Source: Bacteroidales bacterium
GTDB taxonomy: Bacteria > Bacteroidota > Bacteroidia > Bacteroidales > FEN-979
Direction: 5' to 3'
Length of the DNA: 64,000 nucleotides
NCBI GenBank assembly: GCA_030681475.1
Contig: JAUXWT010000061.1
Coordinates: forward strand, 1 to 64,000
Part shown: in pieces, positions 18,251 to 26,982 of the stretch
Position numbering within the stretch: position 1 is the stretch's first letter
How the letters are laid out: each line of letters opens with the position of its first letter
Notes under the pieces: model-generated
Told to the model about the DNA's origin: nothing
The model's database searches: none
The model's input: only the letters and a program-made list of their open reading frames with translations
Position numbers and translations under genes: made by a program

Positions 18251-18257
18251 TGGAGGA

Positions 18258-19394
18258 TTAATTGATCGCAAACGGATGCGACGTAACTACGTCAATGTTT
18301 CGGCGGATAAGTTTATGGATATTCTTAAGGTATGGTTTTTCATCCGTTGAACAAAAAGACCATGCGGCACCGGCCTCACCGGCCCTGCCTGTCCTGCCGA
18401 TTCGGTGAACATAGGTCTCCGCCTGTTCAGGGATCTCATAGTTGATCACATGACTGAGTTTGTCCACATCAATTCCACGCGAAGCAACATCAGTAGCGAC
18501 CAAAACGCGGATACTGCGGGTCTTAAAATCTCTCAGGGCTTTATCCCTGGCGCTCTGTGACTTGTTGCCATGAATGGCCAGCGCCTTGATACCGCTTCGT
18601 GTCAGATTTTTTACCACCTTATCAGCGCCGTGCTTCGTACGTGTGAATATCAGCACGTTTTGAACAGCTTCATTTTGCAGAATATGTGCCAGGAGTAATT
18701 TTTTATTCTCCTTGTTAACATGAAATACAGATTGTGCGACCAGGATTGGCGGCATCGTATCAGGAGACAGGTTAACCTGAACCGGATTGTGAAGGAGGGA
18801 TGCGGCCAGTTTTCTGATCTCCACCGGGGCGGTAGCCGAAAACAGCAATGTTTGGCGTTTCGCAGGCAGTTTTGCGGTGATTTTTCTAATATCATTGATA
18901 AACCCCATGTCAAGCATGCGGTCAGCTTCGTCCAGTACTAAGTATTCTACTTTGTCAAGATGGACATATCCCTGGTTCATCAGGTCGAGCAACCTGCCAG
19001 GCGCCGCAACGATGATATCGACACCTCTTTGTAGTGTCTGGGTTTGTGCCTTTTGTGAAATGCCGCCATAGATGGTGACAAGGCGAATGTCAAGTCCGGC
19101 GCCGTAAGCCTTGAATTCTTCACTGATCTGTGCGACCAGTTCACGGGTAGGGGCAAGGATCAAAGCCCTGACTGCCCTGCGTTGATTGCGGTCTTTTTCA
19201 GTTTCCAGCAATTGCAGTATGGGAAGCGCGAAGGCCGCGGTTTTGCCGGTGCCTGTTTGGGCGCAACCGAATATATCTTTCCCCTGGAGGATCATCGGAA
19301 CAGCTTTTTCCTGGATTGGTGTAGGGTTCAGGTACCCTTTCTTTTTTACAGCGCTTAATAAGGGCTGGATAAGGTTAAGATTTTCAAAATTCAT
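18258..19394 (-). CDS. rhlE: DEAD-box RNA helicase, RhlE type
   Basis: The 378-residue ATP-dependent RNA helicase acts in ribosome assembly or RNA turnover. It has the Q motif with TPIQEKAVP, Walker A AQTGTGKT (45-52), PTREL, DEAD (155-158), SAT in LLFSATAP, and motif VI HRIGRTGRAG. The basic C-terminal tail of many RhlE proteins is nearly absent; the protein ends shortly after the second RecA-like domain. The gene is single, with a 220-bp gap behind it (19395-19614) in which no gene or clear signal is seen. Confidence 0.92.
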   Translation of the reverse strand: MNFENLNLIQPLLSAVKKKGYLNPTPIQEKAVPMILQGKDIFGCAQTGTGKTAAFALPILQLLETEKDRNQRRAVRALILAPTRELVAQISEEFKAYGAGLDIRLVTIYGGISQKAQTQTLQRGVDIIVAAPGRLLDLMNQGYVHLDKVEYLVLDEADRMLDMGFINDIRKITAKLPAKRQTLLFSATAPVEIRKLAASLLHNPVQVNLSPDTMPPILVAQSVFHVNKENKKLLLAHILQNEAVQNVLIFTRTKHGADKVVKNLTRSGIKALAIHGNKSQSARDKALRDFKTRSIRVLVATDVASRGIDVDKLSHVINYEIPEQAETYVHRIGRTGRAGEAGAAWSFCSTDEKPYLKNIHKLIRRNIDVVTSHPFAIN

Positions 19395-19614
19395 TAATAG
19401 TAATATAAGGTATATAATTGATTGTTCCCGGTTATAAAACTGTTGTAACAGCTTTATAAGGGTGTTTCTTTAAAAAAATGTACGTTGGGCTGAATGGTAA
19501 AACAGGAAGGATTACAGTCAGATTGATATACAATCTTTCAAACGAGGGTGCAAAGATACGAATAGATATCTTACGAAAAACATTTAGTCGAAAAATATCC
19601 CCCGCCTCTTGCGA

Positions 19615-20619
19615 TTATGCTTTCTTCCCAACCATCAACTGGTTTCCCGATGCGGTAATTTTTACTTGAATACCTGTCAACCCGGCATCCTCCATCCAAG
19701 ACCTGAGTTCTGCCTCCGTGTATGTATCCCCGTGAAAGGTTCCGACCAGCATGTTCAGGGCAAAGAAAGCTCCCACTGCGGGTTCTGTGCGGTCATCATT
19801 CATGATGTGGTCCAGCACTACCAGTTGTCCGCCGGAGTTCAGGGCTTCAGCGCCATTGCGGATGAGTAACTGGTTCTCTTCCGGTGAGTTGATGTGCACG
19901 ATTGCCGACATCAAGACAAGGTCATATCCAACACCAAGATCATCGGTGAGGTAGTTTCCGGTAACAGTGTCAACCTGATCTGATAATCCTGACAATTGAA
20001 TATATTTTCTGGTCAGAGGTATTATGTTCGGCAGGTCAAAAATGGTGGCTTTAACAGACTGATTTCTACGGATAATTGCAAAGGCAAAGGCGCCGGATCC
20101 ACCGCCAACATCGAGGATGCTCCGTGCTTTTTCAAGGTCAAGAACCTCTGCAGCCTCTTTTGCCTGAACTCCTGCACGTGCATGCATGGCTGCGATGAAA
20201 GATTCCTGCCATTCCGGTGTGCGTTCATTGATGGGCGATTCCATCGCGATCGTGGTTCCTTTAATAACAGCCTCGGACAGGGTACTCCAGGTTTTCCACG
20301 TTTGATTTGATAAGGAGAGGCCGCCAAGGTATTCAGCAGAACCCTTTACAAGGAAGTTATTGCTGAAAGCGGTGTTTTGAAAAACGCCTTTATGTTTATC
20401 CAAAAGTCCAAGGGCAACCAACGCATTTAACAATCGGTCTGTTGCCCGGTGATCCGCACCCAGCCGATCTGCGACGAATGACGAAGAATTACCATGGCCA
20501 TGCAATTGGTTAAAAACGCCTAACTCGTCTGCTGTCAGGATGATACGACTATTCCGAAAAGCGTTTACTTTCTCAAGCAGGTGAGCCGGATTCGTAATTT
20601 CAGGATTTTTCACAGGCAA
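19615..20619 (-). CDS. SAM-dependent O-methyltransferase-like protein
   Basis: The 334-residue protein has an N-terminal winged-helix dimerisation domain (about residues 10-85) and a class I methyltransferase domain with the SAM motif LDVGGGSG (169-176), FDLPNIIP after strand 2, and LVVLDHIMNDD. This is the arrangement of small-molecule O-methyltransferases such as hydroxyneurosporene and ubiquinone-type enzymes (Methyltransf_2). The acceptor is unknown. The start codon is TTG at 20619 or GTG at 20613; no ATG is available. It follows the M49-like peptidase gene by 6 bp and is probably co-transcribed. Confidence 0.85.
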   Translation of the reverse strand: MPVKNPEITNPAHLLEKVNAFRNSRIILTADELGVFNQLHGHGNSSSFVADRLGADHRATDRLLNALVALGLLDKHKGVFQNTAFSNNFLVKGSAEYLGGLSLSNQTWKTWSTLSEAVIKGTTIAMESPINERTPEWQESFIAAMHARAGVQAKEAAEVLDLEKARSILDVGGGSGAFAFAIIRRNQSVKATIFDLPNIIPLTRKYIQLSGLSDQVDTVTGNYLTDDLGVGYDLVLMSAIVHINSPEENQLLIRNGAEALNSGGQLVVLDHIMNDDRTEPAVGAFFALNMLVGTFHGDTYTEAELRSWMEDAGLTGIQVKITASGNQLMVGKKA

Positions 20620-20625
20620 TGTGTA

Positions 20626-22287
20626 TTATTTCGACAAACCAAGTACCTCAGTTCCCTGCTCGTAAACAATGTCGATCGGAATATTCGCTGTTTTAAGCCG
20701 GTCAAGGTCAAACTGAAGGTTTTCCCTGATATTGCCATTTGCCTGAAGGTACGCCGAAGCGCCATCATAATCGCCGTCTCCTTCGAATTTAAGTACCTGG
20801 GCAGCCCATTTATTCATGGCATCACGGGTTTTCTCAAAATTGACCTTATAGGTTCCATCTGTGCCACGTTCAAAAGCCCCGTTATCGGCAAAATAGTTGA
20901 AGCACATCATATTCGCCTTCCCATGGGCGCTGGCTGCTCCGAAACGAACCGAACGGAAAAGTCCGGCCATGTAGGTCACAAAACAATCTTCGGCAGTGAT
21001 ATCCGTTACTTCACCTTGTGCAATAAGCTGGGTGGTCATATAAAGTCCAAGGATATCTGCCTTCGCTTCTTCAAAAGAGGAATACTTTTCCTTTAAGGCT
21101 TCTCTTACAGTGCCTTTGCCTGTGATGGTCTTTTTGATACCCAATCCGTGAGCAACCTCATGAAACATGACATTTGAGAAAAATGCATCGAACCTGATGT
21201 TTCCACGCTGACCGGAATCGATCAGCACATTGGCAATTGGCAGGAGGATGTGGTCGAATTTTGCACGCATGGCGTTTTTCAGTTGTAACCGGCGTGACCC
21301 TTTAGCCAATTGAACCTTCTCATCATTCGGGAGATTTATGGCAATGGTTTTGCTGACCTTGTTGGCATGTCCGGACACAAAAACCACGTCATACGCATTC
21401 AGGTCTGAATCGGTACCGGGTTTCTCCGTCTTATATTTGGCGTCAACCGGGAGGTTTTTTTGCAGGGCAGGAAGAAAAGCGGCAAACTTGGCAAGTTTTT
21501 TACTCCAATCCTGGTCCTTTACCAACACAACTCCTTCATAGGCAGTCTTATATCCGAATAGTTCATCTTCATAGTTTTCGATCGGACCGATAACAAAATC
21601 GATCGTATTGTTTTTCATATTCATCCAGGCCATGTCGCTGTCAAAATAATTATCATTGAGAAACGCCTTTGCCCGCAATTCAAGATATTTCTTCAATCCG
21701 GGGTCTTCAGCCAGTTCGGCAGCCTTGCTTAATAATTCTGCTGCCCGGCCGGTTTGATCGCTGAATGCCTCATGATACCAGACAGATTTCAGCGTATTGT
21801 CCTCGTTTCGCTGAATTAATGTGTATTGGCTCGTCTTGTTTGGGTCATTCCATTTTTTAAACTCATCTTTTGTCATGTCAGCAGGATAAAACCTTGCGCC
21901 CGGTGGTTTTTCGCCAAATCCGGGAATGAATGGCTTGTTACCATTCAATCGTTCCCAGGGGCCATAATTTATTTCGGCAAATTGCTTCATAAGCGGATTT
22001 TGTATCGTGTCAAGAAAAGCTGTTTTGTCACCGATCGTCTGTTCCCAATAGAGACCGTCAATGAGGTCTGCTGCTTCGATGAGGATAGGGATCATCTGTT
22101 TTTCCTTTTCAGTGAGTTTCGAAAGGTCGGTTGTGAGTCGCACCGAAACATATTCGTTTATTTTACCCATTAGAATTGAATCCTCAGAATCTGCGGTTGA
22201 TGTCTGATTTCCGGATTGATAATTGCAACCTGCAAACATGAATAAAGATGTGGCAATAACCAGCATCACAATCAATTTTTTTACCAT
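20626..22287 (-). CDS. M49-type (dipeptidyl peptidase III-like) zinc metallopeptidase lipoprotein
   Basis: The 553-residue protein has a lipoprotein signal peptide ending FAGC (C21). The zinc motif is HEVAH (H376, E377, H380), and a second motif EEAKAD starts at about E406, as in family M49. Classical DPP III has the longer HEXXXH motif; this protein has HEXXH followed by GLG. Bacteroidota relatives are usually annotated as Zn-dependent hydrolases or M49 peptidases. It should act at the envelope. The ATG at 22287 is chosen over 22353 because it starts the signal peptide. Confidence 0.82.
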   Translation of the reverse strand: MVKKLIVMLVIATSLFMFAGCNYQSGNQTSTADSEDSILMGKINEYVSVRLTTDLSKLTEKEKQMIPILIEAADLIDGLYWEQTIGDKTAFLDTIQNPLMKQFAEINYGPWERLNGNKPFIPGFGEKPPGARFYPADMTKDEFKKWNDPNKTSQYTLIQRNEDNTLKSVWYHEAFSDQTGRAAELLSKAAELAEDPGLKKYLELRAKAFLNDNYFDSDMAWMNMKNNTIDFVIGPIENYEDELFGYKTAYEGVVLVKDQDWSKKLAKFAAFLPALQKNLPVDAKYKTEKPGTDSDLNAYDVVFVSGHANKVSKTIAINLPNDEKVQLAKGSRRLQLKNAMRAKFDHILLPIANVLIDSGQRGNIRFDAFFSNVMFHEVAHGLGIKKTITGKGTVREALKEKYSSFEEAKADILGLYMTTQLIAQGEVTDITAEDCFVTYMAGLFRSVRFGAASAHGKANMMCFNYFADNGAFERGTDGTYKVNFEKTRDAMNKWAAQVLKFEGDGDYDGASAYLQANGNIRENLQFDLDRLKTANIPIDIVYEQGTEVLGLSK

Positions 22288-22311
22288 GATTTTAAAATTT
22301 TGGATGTTTAG

Positions 22312-22319
22312 CAAAAGTA
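22312..22319 (-). promoter_or_regulatory. -7 element for the M49-like peptidase gene
   Basis: The minus strand reads TACTTTTG, a TAnnTTTG match, 25 bp before the ATG at 22287. This supports that start over the longer reading from 22353. Confidence 0.45.
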
Positions 22320-22354
22320 AAAAAAATAGAATTGTGTTTATAAACTTAAACACA

Positions 22355-22386
22355 TTTGATTTGCACCGGAAATATTCCTAAGTTTG
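22355..22386 (+). promoter_or_regulatory. Bacteroidota-type promoter for the SPFH gene
   Basis: TTTG (22355-22358) and TAAGTTTG (22379-22386) are separated by 20 bp, fitting the TTTG/TAnnTTTG consensus. The start codon is 35 nt downstream of the -7 box. Confidence 0.6.
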
Positions 22387-22421
22387 TTAAAATTTTTACT
22401 AAACCTTAAATCAAAATCGCC

Positions 22422-23309
22422 ATGAACAATGTTATTATTCTGATCATCGCCGGAGCAGTCATTTTTCTTTTCTTTTCAGGTATCCGGATCGTTCGTCCGA
22501 CCCATCGTGGATTAATAGAACGTTTCGGGAAATACAATCGCTTTGCAAATCCTGGTTTTCACTGGATCATTCCTATGATTGATTTAATGTACCAGGTGAA
22601 TATAACAGAGAAAATGATCGATGCCGAACCGCAGGAGATCATTACAAACGACAACCTGAACGCAAAGGTTGATGCCCAGGTCTATTTCAAGATAAAAGAC
22701 GACGAAGCAAGTGTGAAGAATTCACAGTACAATGTCAATAAAATTGAATATCAGATTGTGAACCTCGCCCGTACAACCTTGCGTAACATTATCGGAACGA
22801 TGACTTTAAAATCTGCAAACAGTGAACGTGGAAAAATCAATAAGGAACTTCACGGAACCCTGCTTGATGAGACCAGGAGTTGGGGAATCATGATCATTCG
22901 TACCGAATTAAAGGAGATTGACCCTCCGAAGGATGTTCAGGAAACCATGAACAAAATCGTAAAGGCTGAAAATGAAAAAATTGCGGCTGTTGATTACGCT
23001 ACTGCTGCAGAAACCAAGGCCGACGGAGAAAAACGTGCTGAAATCAGGCGTGCCGAGGGAGTGAAACAAGGCCAGATACTCAGGGCAGAAGGCGAAGCCC
23101 AGGCAATTGCCCTGGTCAACGAGGCAGCCGAAAAATACTTCATCGGCAATGCACAGATATTGCGTAAGATCCAGGCTTTGGAAACCTCCCTGAAAGACAA
23201 TTCCAAAATCGTGGTTCCGGCCGGTTCCGACCTGGTAAATGTGTTGGGCGATATGGCAGGTATCATCCCAATAAGAGAAAAACCTGATACAACCTATGCA
23301 CCGGTTTAA
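22422..23309 (+). CDS. SPFH/band-7 (stomatin/QmcA-like) membrane protein
   Basis: The 295-residue protein has one N-terminal membrane anchor (about residues 4-22), then the SPFH domain with RPTHRGLIERFGKYNR and PGFHWIIPMID, and a C-terminal coiled coil rich in Ala/Glu (EKRAEIRRAEGVKQGQILRA). It ends with the helix EKYFIGNAQILRKIQAL. Such proteins form large membrane microdomain scaffolds and often modulate membrane proteases. The usual NfeD partner is not adjacent. It is transcribed alone and divergently from the M49-like lipoprotein. Confidence 0.92.
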   Translation: MNNVIILIIAGAVIFLFFSGIRIVRPTHRGLIERFGKYNRFANPGFHWIIPMIDLMYQVNITEKMIDAEPQEIITNDNLNAKVDAQVYFKIKDDEASVKNSQYNVNKIEYQIVNLARTTLRNIIGTMTLKSANSERGKINKELHGTLLDETRSWGIMIIRTELKEIDPPKDVQETMNKIVKAENEKIAAVDYATAAETKADGEKRAEIRRAEGVKQGQILRAEGEAQAIALVNEAAEKYFIGNAQILRKIQALETSLKDNSKIVVPAGSDLVNVLGDMAGIIPIREKPDTTYAPV

Positions 23310-23446
23310 CAAGGAATCGAGGTAACTTTTCCTATTTCCTCCTATTCATGCTTTCTCCGCCTGATACGCAATCGGATTTCATTGGTAGAAAATATCCAAA
23401 TAATTTAATTATTTTCGGATGTGTATATCAGTTGTTAAATATTCCT

Positions 23447-23454
23447 TATCTTTG
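23447..23454 (+). promoter_or_regulatory. -7 element upstream of the TPR histidine kinase
   Basis: TATCTTTG matches TAnnTTTG, about 80 bp before the chosen ATG at 23535. The -33 box is weak. This supports a transcript that includes a TTG at 23496 in its leader. Confidence 0.4.
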
Positions 23455-23534
23455 GTCTAAATGTTTTTTGAACTGACAAACAAGTCCTCTTTATTTTGTT
23501 CATCATATCTATTGATACAGTTTATTTGAAAATT

Positions 23535-25445
23535 ATGGCCGCACCGTTAAAAATACTTGTTTTAACGCTCTTGATAATTGTATTGATTTGTCCGTTCAGT
23601 ATGAGGGCGGAATCAGCAAAGAAACCTGTTGAAACTGCCTTGCAAGGAACCATAAGCGATACGCTTAGGGCGTTAGGCTTGCTTGTTGAAAGGAATAAAA
23701 TCAGCAATAACCCGCTTGCAATCAAATATGCACGGTCAGCACTGTCCTTTGCCCGAAAAAGCGACTCTGTATCTGACCTGGTTAATGCATACCGTTGGAT
23801 GGGGAAGGCATATTTGCAGAATCAAAAAGATTCGAGTTATTATTATTATAATCTGGCTTTGCAAATTGCCAACAGCAACAACCTTGTAAGTCTTAAGATT
23901 CATATTTTCTTTAATCTGGCCACCCTGTACTCGGCCGCTTATAATTATAAAACATCTATATCACTGTTGGATTCATCCATCACATTGGCTAAATCAGTCA
24001 AAGATCATGTGGGTATTACCAATGCCTATATGGCGCTTGGCACGATCAAATATAACATTCACGACTTTGAAAGCTCGCGTCTGATGTTTGAATCTGCGCT
24101 GGAGGTTGCACGTGGTAATAATTTATATAAACAGATGGGTGTCGCCTTGGGAAATCTTGCCCGAAAACCATTCGAAAAGGATGTCAGAAGATCAACCAGC
24201 ATGCAAAAAGAGGCACTATCTTATTTGAATAATGTCAGTGGCGCTGAAGAGGAAATGGCATACATTTTTATCAACATGGGTAATAATCTAAATGCAAAAC
24301 CTGATTCAGCCCTGTTTTATTATAAAGCGGCGCTTAAACTTGCACTCAATGCAAATTTGCCAAAGGTTCTCTTTGGCGCTTATAACGGCATGGCATACAG
24401 TTATTTAGATAAAAATGATCTGCAACGGGCGGAAAGTTGTTTAAAAGATCAGGCAATACCTGTTGCACTTGAAAAGAAGGACAATGATTGGTTGTCTTCG
24501 CTGTATGATACCTACGCTGACGTTTGCATTGCAAAAGGAGATTATAAGCGTGCCTGGGAATATCAAAGGAAAGCGATGAAAGCACGGGAACTGGATAATA
24601 TGCAAAAAGGCGCTGATCAGGTCAGGTTACTGGCTGCCTTACTGGAACTGAAAAACAAGGAATTGATCATTCAGAATGAAGAAAAATTGTTGTTGGTTCA
24701 GCAAAATCGGATCCAACAAACCGAACTATGGCTTGCTATTGCGCTTCTTCTGGTTGTTGCCTCTGTATTTACGACGCTTATTCTGCAGCAGCGTGGGCGT
24801 GCAAGGTTTCATAAAGAGCAGATCGGCTCGGCGAAAAGACTTATCGAGATGGAGGAAACCGAAAAAGGACGGACTGCAAGAGAGTTGCACGATCTAACCG
24901 GACAGCTTGTCCTGGGGATCTCAGGCACCATTGAAAATATTGATTTTCCTGATAATGAGATCAAAGAACTCATCAAGGGCAGGATCAAGGAACTGGGAGC
25001 GAGCATCCGCCAGATATCACATCGGATGAACAGGGCTATGATTGAGCATTTCACCTTTAGCGAAATGATAACCGGTTTATGTGAGGACACACAAAAATTG
25101 TCGCGAATGAAGGTTGACCTTGAGATACCCGATGAACTGGCCGACTTGCCGAACGAATTTGTGCTGCACTTTTACCGTATAACACAGGAATTACTGACTA
25201 ATGCGGGAAAATATGCCAAGGATAGTCAGGTGAAGCTAAAAGTTTTATCCAAAAACGGAAAACTTATGCTATTTTATTCTGACAATGGCCCCGGTTTTGA
25301 CCCTGAAGAGAAAAGAAAACCGAGTATGGGTATTTTAAATATTTTTGAACGGGCAAAAATGGTTGGCGGTCAAGCAAAATTAACTACCGGCCCTGGGAAA
25401 GGAACTTCATGGGAGATCTCTTTTCCCATGACCTTTAAAACATAA
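23535..25445 (+). CDS. TPR sensor histidine kinase, NarX-type (HisKA_3)
   Basis: The 636-residue protein has an N-terminal signal or anchor (residues 6-25), about seven TPR-like repeats on the periplasmic side, one membrane segment (LWLAIALLLVVASVF), and a cytoplasmic HisKA_3 plus HATPase_c. The phospho-acceptor is H452 in RELHDLTGQ. The N box is in ELLTNAGKYAKD and the G boxes in SDNGPGFD and GPGKGTSWEISF. The ATG at 23535 is preferred to a TTG at 23496. It is followed after 18 bp by its NarL-type regulator. The stimulus is unknown. A small secreted protein gene downstream (26376) could be a target. Confidence 0.9.
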   Translation: MAAPLKILVLTLLIIVLICPFSMRAESAKKPVETALQGTISDTLRALGLLVERNKISNNPLAIKYARSALSFARKSDSVSDLVNAYRWMGKAYLQNQKDSSYYYYNLALQIANSNNLVSLKIHIFFNLATLYSAAYNYKTSISLLDSSITLAKSVKDHVGITNAYMALGTIKYNIHDFESSRLMFESALEVARGNNLYKQMGVALGNLARKPFEKDVRRSTSMQKEALSYLNNVSGAEEEMAYIFINMGNNLNAKPDSALFYYKAALKLALNANLPKVLFGAYNGMAYSYLDKNDLQRAESCLKDQAIPVALEKKDNDWLSSLYDTYADVCIAKGDYKRAWEYQRKAMKARELDNMQKGADQVRLLAALLELKNKELIIQNEEKLLLVQQNRIQQTELWLAIALLLVVASVFTTLILQQRGRARFHKEQIGSAKRLIEMEETEKGRTARELHDLTGQLVLGISGTIENIDFPDNEIKELIKGRIKELGASIRQISHRMNRAMIEHFTFSEMITGLCEDTQKLSRMKVDLEIPDELADLPNEFVLHFYRITQELLTNAGKYAKDSQVKLKVLSKNGKLMLFYSDNGPGFDPEEKRKPSMGILNIFERAKMVGGQAKLTTGPGKGTSWEISFPMTFKT

Positions 25446-25463
25446 TTTAAAGCTATTACCATT

Positions 25464-26093
25464 ATGATACGGCTATTTATCGTTGAGGATCATCCGGTGA
25501 TCGTTACAGGAGTAAAAAATCTCTTTCGGCCATCCCGCGATGGAATAGAGATTACAGATAATGCCTTCAGCGTTGATGACGCAGTATTGAAGGCTAAACC
25601 CGATACCTTTGATATTTTTCTGCTGGATTTATGGCTTCCGGATGCACATCCATTGATGAATGTCAAGAAATTAAAGGAAAAATTTCCCGGAAAACCAATT
25701 GTTATCTTTACTTCCGAGGATTCTGCCTCATGGCAGCGTAAGATGTTTGAGGCCGGTGTGATGGCCTATTTGCTTAAGAGTACAAACAAGACGGAGATAA
25801 AATCCACCCTTGAAAAGGTTATCAGAGGCCAGATTGTATTTTCCGGGCTCGTCGAACCTGATTATGAAAAGAAACTGGCTACGGTTTTATCCGGTCAGAA
25901 ATATCATCTGACCCCGAATCAACAGGAACTTGTCATTCTCTTGTCATCCGGACTGACACAACAGCAAATCGCTGATGCCAAAAAGACAAGCGTCTCAACT
26001 GTAGAAAAAACCCTCAAACATGTACGTGAAAGATGTGATGCAAAAAACAATGCAGAACTCGTAAAAATACTTCTTGAAAAAGGTATAATCTGA
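25464..26093 (+). CDS. NarL/FixJ-type response regulator
   Basis: The 209-residue protein has a receiver domain with acidic residues in IVEDHP, the phosphorylation site D55 in FLLDLWLP, T/S in FTSED and K in YLLKST. A C-terminal LuxR-type helix-turn-helix (LTPNQQELVILLSSGLTQQQ onwards, about 150-205) follows. It is the cognate partner of the kinase 18 bp upstream. The HTH is slightly divergent (AKKTSVSTVEKTLKHV), but the recognition helix is present. The 282 bp that follow hold no gene; they contain A/T runs and inverted segments such as attatcaggcagataat around 26215-26235, and may hold the promoter of the 26376 gene. Confidence 0.92.
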   Translation: MIRLFIVEDHPVIVTGVKNLFRPSRDGIEITDNAFSVDDAVLKAKPDTFDIFLLDLWLPDAHPLMNVKKLKEKFPGKPIVIFTSEDSASWQRKMFEAGVMAYLLKSTNKTEIKSTLEKVIRGQIVFSGLVEPDYEKKLATVLSGQKYHLTPNQQELVILLSSGLTQQQIADAKKTSVSTVEKTLKHVRERCDAKNNAELVKILLEKGII

Positions 26094-26375
26094 TTTTTTT
26101 ATCATTTTTTTATCAACAAAATTACGTTGCCTAACGTTATTTTAGTAAAAATCCGCCAAAATTTCAATTTCTCAGGCGAAAAAAATGGTTTCCATTATTT
26201 AAAATAATCATGTTGATTATCAGGCAGATAATCATGAGGCTGATTGTGAAAATTGCGGATTTCCTCAGTATCATTTTATGGAAATCCACTATTGCGGAGG
26301 TTATGCTCGAAACATAACTTTGTCAAACACGTATAATTCAAATGTTCTTTAATAAGAATTTAAAAACTCAGCCCC

Positions 26376-26756
26376 ATGAAAAAAATTATTCTGATTACAT
26401 CTCTTTTTGTCCTCTTCGCAGGGTTAAATGGTTTGTTTGCACAGCAAATTCAGATCAATCCCATACCTCGTTTCAACTATCAGTTGACCGCACTCAACAC
26501 CGGTTTCCAGGAAGCCATAAAGTATACCGGGACCAATCGCGAAAAACGTGATATGGACGTTGTGATCTCATCGAGTTCCGTCTCCGTCATTCCGGTATTC
26601 GCTACAGTGTGGGTCGTAAAAAACAATGTCATATTTAATGGACCATATACTATTTTTATGAATGAACCCCTTATTGTTCCAATTGATAACAGCGGCAGGT
26701 GGGGTGTCATAATTAGATGTGATTGGAGTGTTTTAGCAAGTGTTTGGATCGATTAA
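26376..26756 (+). CDS. Small secreted protein of unknown function
   Basis: The 126-residue product has a clear signal peptide (MKKIILITSLFVLFAGLNG, cleavage near FAQQ), leaving about 104 mature residues. The mature part is rich in beta-branched residues (VVISSSSVSVIPVFATVWVV) and has one cysteine. No family is recognised. It has its own strong terminator (26779-26818) and a 282-bp upstream region, so it is a single-gene transcript. Its position directly behind a two-component system makes it a candidate regulated output, which is inference only. Confidence 0.7.
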   Translation: MKKIILITSLFVLFAGLNGLFAQQIQINPIPRFNYQLTALNTGFQEAIKYTGTNREKRDMDVVISSSSVSVIPVFATVWVVKNNVIFNGPYTIFMNEPLIVPIDNSGRWGVIIRCDWSVLASVWID

Positions 26757-26778
26757 TGGTTGTTTTTTATTGAATATA

Positions 26779-26818
26779 ACAAACAGAAGCGCCTGTTAGG
26801 TTGCTTCTGTTTGTTTTT
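26779..26818 (+). terminator. Rho-independent terminator after the small secreted protein gene
   Basis: ACAAACAGAAGC (26779-26790) pairs perfectly with GCTTCTGTTTGT (26803-26814) around a 12-nt loop, and is followed by a T-run. Confidence 0.85.
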
Positions 26819-26885
26819 AGGATATCCCGGAATCTACGTTAGAATAACTTTTTACAATATCTCTTTCCCATATCTTATAATTTCT

Positions 26886-26920
26886 TATTTTTGACAGCAG
26901 GTAACCAGGCCTGCTTTTTT
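26886..26920 (+). promoter_or_regulatory. -7 box followed at once by a hairpin and T-run
   Basis: TATTTTTG (26886-26893) matches TAnnTTTG. Immediately after it AGCAGG (26896-26901) can pair with CCTGCT (26910-26915), followed by T's. This resembles a promoter with a very early attenuator, or an unrelated terminator. The LutA-like gene starts 63 bp later. Confidence 0.3.
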
Positions 26921-26937
26921 AATTGCTGGGAAACCCT

Positions 26938-26971
26938 GTTACTTTGTTACCCTGTCACCCTGTAACCCGCT
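26938..26971. repeat. Short tandem repeat (GTTACCCT units)
   Basis: Four imperfect units of about 10 bp (gttactttgttaccctgtca and onward) lie just before the LutA-like gene. They resemble the repeat at 5181-5209. Confidence 0.6.
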
Positions 26972-26982
26972 AAGTTAATATT

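Noticed and set aside
19395..19614. Short plus-strand ORF at 19478-19669
   Set aside because: It overlaps the end of the methyltransferase gene, has no recognisable domain and no start signal.
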